A stretch of 64,000 bases of DNA from Bacteroidales bacterium (GTDB taxonomy: Bacteria; Bacteroidota; Bacteroidia; Bacteroidales; UBA932): contig JAFTWQ010000043.1 of NCBI GenBank assembly GCA_017465225.1, positions 1-64,000 on the forward strand, read 5' to 3'. The notes under the pieces are model-generated. The model was not told the DNA's origin. It saw only the letters and a list, made by a program, of their open reading frames with translations, and searched no databases. Positions 61,024 to 64,000 of the stretch are shown in pieces. How positions within the stretch are numbered: the first letter of the stretch is position 1; the number at the start of each line of letters is the position of its first letter. The position numbers were made by a program, and so were the translations under genes.

Positions 61024-63321
61024 TTACTTGCCCTGAAGTCCGTCAGCAAAACCTGCATAAGTATGCTTACGGCCATAGTTGAGGTCCCAGAGTCCTACCG
61101 GCTCACCGCCTCTCCAGCCGGTTCCGAGTGCTCCTGATGCATCAGTAGTGCACCACTGTGTGATACCATACTGCTGTGCTGCAGGGATGATCTCGAGATA
61201 CTTGCTTACGATGAACTTGTAGTAAGCTGCCATCTGCTGATGCTGCTCCTCTGTCATGTTCGTAGTAGGAACAGGGTTGCCGTCCATATCAATATAACCC
61301 ATGTCGAGCTCTGAAATCTTCACGAGCTTGCCTGAATCCTTGAGGAGTTCGAACATCTTCACAACGTGAGCCTCCTTGCTAGCCTGGATATCAGCGTTTG
61401 CATAGCATGAAACATGCATCTGGGTTCCGATACCGTCGATCACAGTTCCATCCTTCTCCCATTCACCGATCCAGTGGATCAAGCTCTTGAGCTTCTTGTT
61501 GTCATCCCAGTCAGACTCGAGGTTGTAGTCGTTGATGAAGAGCTTGAGAGGTTCTGTACCTACATAGTACTCACGAGCCTTGTTCACAACGAGACGTACA
61601 TAGTCAAGGCTTCCGAGGTAGTCCTGCCAGTAGAAGTTAGAAGCAGGATCGCCATTGTCAGCAGACTGAAGGTCATACCAGCCGTCTCCGTCGCCGTCAA
61701 CACCTGCAATTGCCTCGTTAACAGCATCCCATGCAGTAACCTTACCCTTTGTAGCTTCCATCATACCCTTGATCCATGCATCCATAGCCTTTGTCAGGGT
61801 ATCCTTCTTCTCTTCAGGAGTCTGTGGAGTGTTTCCGCCAGGGAGCTCGATAGTATAGTGGTCAACGATTCTTGCAGCGCTGCCTGCTCCTGCAGGATAC
61901 TCCTTCGCAACGAAGTTTGCTGTTCCGTTAGGATCATCGCAGTTACCGTTTGAAATCACCTCCTGACCGTTGAGCTTGAAGCTGATGTTATCGAAATAGT
62001 ACTTGTTTGCGTTAGCGAAATCATTGAGGTTGAATGCGATAGCGTCACCTGTATTCATCGAGCCGTCAACTGTACCTGAAGCAGTATATGTCTCCCACTC
62101 TGTAGTGAAGTTAACAGTTCCGATAGCTGCCCAGTGGATATATCCGCCAGGACCCACATGAGTCTGGGTTCCTGCAGAAGCATCCTTGTCGGCACGTACC
62201 TCCATTGATACCTCCCAAGAGTCACCCTCCTTCATAGGAGTATCAGGGAAATAGAGCCAGAACTGGGTATCCCATGCTGCTGAAACCATATCCTGTGATT
62301 CAACTACCACGCATGTTCTAGGAATGTCCTGTGTCTTAGGGATCTCTACCATCTCGATCTTCTTATACTTGCTCACGATTCTTGCTGGAGATGGATTTGG
62401 TGCAGGGTATTCCTTTGCAAAGAAGCTTGCGGTTCCTTCCGGATCATCGCATGAACCGTTAACAACCTGCTCTACACCGTTGAGCTTGAAGCTGATGTTA
62501 TCGAAATACCATGTATTACCTGTAGCAAGGTCATTGAGGTTGAATGCGATCGAGTATCCGCCAGCCGCAGCAGCTTCAATTGTACCCGAATTAGTGAATG
62601 TAGTCCACTCAGTCTTGAAGCCAGGGTTTCCGATAGCAGCCCAATGGAGATATTCACCAGGGGTTGCCTTATGGGTCTGAGTACCAGGAGCAGCCTCTGT
62701 AAGAGCATAGATATCCATTGATACCTCCCATGCATCACCTTCCTTGAACTCGGTAGGACACATGATCCAGAACTGGGTATCCCATGCAGCTGAAACCATA
62801 TCCTGTGACACGACCTCGATACATGTCCTGTCAATATACTTCTCAACCGGTACGAGTTCAGGAGTATAATTAGGATCAACCCTGTCAGCGATGAGGGTGT
62901 TGAGGAACTTGTTGTTCTGCTGTGAATGCCAAGCGAGAGTATGTCCGTAGACAGTGATGCCGGCCTTCTCTGCCTCCTCTACGAATGAAGTCACGAGGTC
63001 AAAGTTCATCTTACCGTTGTTTCCTACAACAGACGCATGCTTCATCGCATTGCCGGCTGTCATCTCATCGAAGTTGGACACAGCAAGAAGATATTCCTGG
63101 CCGTGGCCGACGAACTTGCTGGCGTCCACGCCTGCACCCAACTTGAAGTCAGGTGAGGCGGTACGGTCAACATAGTTCTTAAGGACATCGTATTCCTTAA
63201 GATATTCATACTGCTCCAGATATTCCGGTTTGTCGACAGGGAACTCCTTGACCTCTTCCATAGCGCAAGATGCAAGGCCTGTGACAGCAGCTGCAAGAAA
63301 TAATATTCTACTATATTTCAT
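61024..63321 (-). CDS. GH10 endo-xylanase with two tandem inserted CBMs, lipoprotein
   Basis: A 765-residue lipoprotein (signal MKYSRILFLAAAVTGLASC). The GH10 barrel begins at about 48 (NYVDRTASPDFKLGAGVDAS). After TLAWHSQQNNKFLN (about 130-143) it is split by two homologous carbohydrate-binding modules (about 165-320 and 340-500), sharing SQDMVSAAWDTQFW and YFDNISFKLNG. The barrel resumes at about 515 (TPEEKKDTLTKAMDAWIKGM). The acid/base Glu is in AWDAVNEAI (about 536) and the nucleophile Glu in ISELDMGY (about 670). This layout matches what I recall of Bacteroides intestinalis Xyn10A. It is probably surface-exposed, and follows another glycan-binding gene by 20 nt. Confidence 0.94.
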   Translation of the reverse strand: MKYSRILFLAAAVTGLASCAMEEVKEFPVDKPEYLEQYEYLKEYDVLKNYVDRTASPDFKLGAGVDASKFVGHGQEYLLAVSNFDEMTAGNAMKHASVVGNNGKMNFDLVTSFVEEAEKAGITVYGHTLAWHSQQNNKFLNTLIADRVDPNYTPELVPVEKYIDRTCIEVVSQDMVSAAWDTQFWIMCPTEFKEGDAWEVSMDIYALTEAAPGTQTHKATPGEYLHWAAIGNPGFKTEWTTFTNSGTIEAAAAGGYSIAFNLNDLATGNTWYFDNISFKLNGVEQVVNGSCDDPEGTASFFAKEYPAPNPSPARIVSKYKKIEMVEIPKTQDIPRTCVVVESQDMVSAAWDTQFWLYFPDTPMKEGDSWEVSMEVRADKDASAGTQTHVGPGGYIHWAAIGTVNFTTEWETYTASGTVDGSMNTGDAIAFNLNDFANANKYYFDNISFKLNGQEVISNGNCDDPNGTANFVAKEYPAGAGSAARIVDHYTIELPGGNTPQTPEEKKDTLTKAMDAWIKGMMEATKGKVTAWDAVNEAIAGVDGDGDGWYDLQSADNGDPASNFYWQDYLGSLDYVRLVVNKAREYYVGTEPLKLFINDYNLESDWDDNKKLKSLIHWIGEWEKDGTVIDGIGTQMHVSCYANADIQASKEAHVVKMFELLKDSGKLVKISELDMGYIDMDGNPVPTTNMTEEQHQQMAAYYKFIVSKYLEIIPAAQQYGITQWCTTDASGALGTGWRGGEPVGLWDLNYGRKHTYAGFADGLQGK

Positions 63322-63341
63322 AACGTAGTCACTTTAAAATG

Positions 63342-64000
63342 TTACTCCTTGTAAGTAGGCACATAAGTCTCGAGCGTAATCTCGCGGCTGCGTGATACGA
63401 GGGTATCCTTGACAGCATACTGCTTCTCACCGAAGTCGATTGTATAGTCAAGATAGATACCGTCGCGGTCCTTGTTGCCCCAAGCGAGCTTCTCGCCGTC
63501 CTTCACGAACTTACCTGATCCGCTTGCAGTAATGCCTTCGGTTGCAGAAGAAACCGTACAGTTGCCGCTTGCATCGAATGTAAGCTTCACTGCGCAAGTC
63601 TTGGCTGTAACCTCAGTAGATTCGATAGTTTCGGTCTTGATACCGCCTTCACCGCCGCCGATCTTCTCGAGACCAGACCAGCTGCTCCAGCCTTCAGTAG
63701 ACTGATTCTCGAAATCACCGCCTGCGATGAGGTTCACGTCAGAACCCTCCTCTGTGAAGGTAACGTCATCAAGCATCAGAGTGATGGCCTTGTCACCGAA
63801 GCACCATGTGAGCTTGTCATAGATGTCCTTGTCAGGCTTTACGGTCATTGTGATCTCCTTCCACTCTGTAGAGAAGCTCATGCCGTGGCTGTAGTTCTGG
63901 TCGTCAGTCGTTGTTGACTGAAGGAACACGCTGCACCAGTCATACTGCTCAGTAGCGGCAGCCTTGCACTTGAAGGTATAAGTCTTGCCGGACTTCATAG
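63342..64000 (-). CDS. Glycan-binding protein, C-terminal part (cut by window edge)
   Basis: The frame is open to the right edge, so the first visible Met (63998) is probably internal and the N-terminus is missing. About 218 residues are seen. They contain two beta-sandwich-like regions: MSFSTEWKEITMTVKPDKDI with LDDVTFTEEGSDVNLIAGGD, typical of CBM4/CBM22-like modules, and a C-terminal module with YLDYTIDFGEKQYAVKDTLV. No catalytic motif is visible. Its position just upstream of the GH10 xylanase, on the same strand, suggests a surface glycan-binding protein of the xylan locus, perhaps following another susC/susD pair outside the window. Confidence 0.65.
   Translation of the reverse strand, partial: MKSGKTYTFKCKAAATEQYDWCSVFLQSTTTDDQNYSHGMSFSTEWKEITMTVKPDKDIYDKLTWCFGDKAITLMLDDVTFTEEGSDVNLIAGGDFENQSTEGWSSWSGLEKIGGGEGGIKTETIESTEVTAKTCAVKLTFDASGNCTVSSATEGITASGSGKFVKDGEKLAWGNKDRDGIYLDYTIDFGEKQYAVKDTLVSRSREITLETYVPTYKE

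Overview
The window is chromosomal DNA from a polysaccharide-degrading member of the Bacteroidales, probably from a gut or rumen. The evidence is a SusC/SusD pair, many lipoproteins with a Cys lipobox, very tight operons, Bacteroidetes-type promoters (TAnnTTTG at about -7, TTTG near -33) and no Shine-Dalgarno leaders. I see no rRNA, tRNA, transposase, prophage or CRISPR array. No stretch over 300 bp lacks a gene.

Left part (1-18.4 kb), general and accessory functions: a radical SAM/lipoprotein pair with an outer-membrane protein (246-2687); a BlaI/BlaR1-like repressor and M56 sensor protease (2895-5620); a FucI/AraA-like sugar isomerase coupled to a GH31 glycosidase (5803-9587); a minus-strand run of small lipoproteins and beta-barrels with duplicated intergenic DNA (9662-15714); and two tandem M64 metallopeptidases (15797-18369).

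Middle part (18.5-32.5 kb), minus strand: xylA and xylB, a GH95, a GH2 and two GH31 enzymes, then a HdeD-like membrane protein. These fit removal of side-chain sugars from complex xylan or xyloglucan, feeding xylose into the pentose phosphate pathway.

Right part (32.5-64 kb), the xylan locus: susC, susD and a surface glycan-binding lipoprotein (42534-36151), two GH10 xylanases whose catalytic domains are interrupted by carbohydrate-binding modules, and a GH5. Among them lies an unusual system. Six paralogous lipoproteins each carry one CXXCH haem-c-type motif ahead of TolB/PD40-like beta-propeller repeats. They are paired with five polytopic membrane proteins (which I recall as the DUF6057 family) that end in a helical repeat domain, and with one lipoprotein carrying only that helical domain. 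Most pairs overlap by 1-4 nt. Six of these genes form one apparent operon with a GH10 and a GH5 (60.9 to 48.4 kb). No function is known to me; the context ties the system to xylan use. This is the main candidate for an undescribed system. No SusR/HTCS-type or ECF regulator of the xylan genes is visible in the window.

All family names are from reading motifs and from memory; no database search was run.
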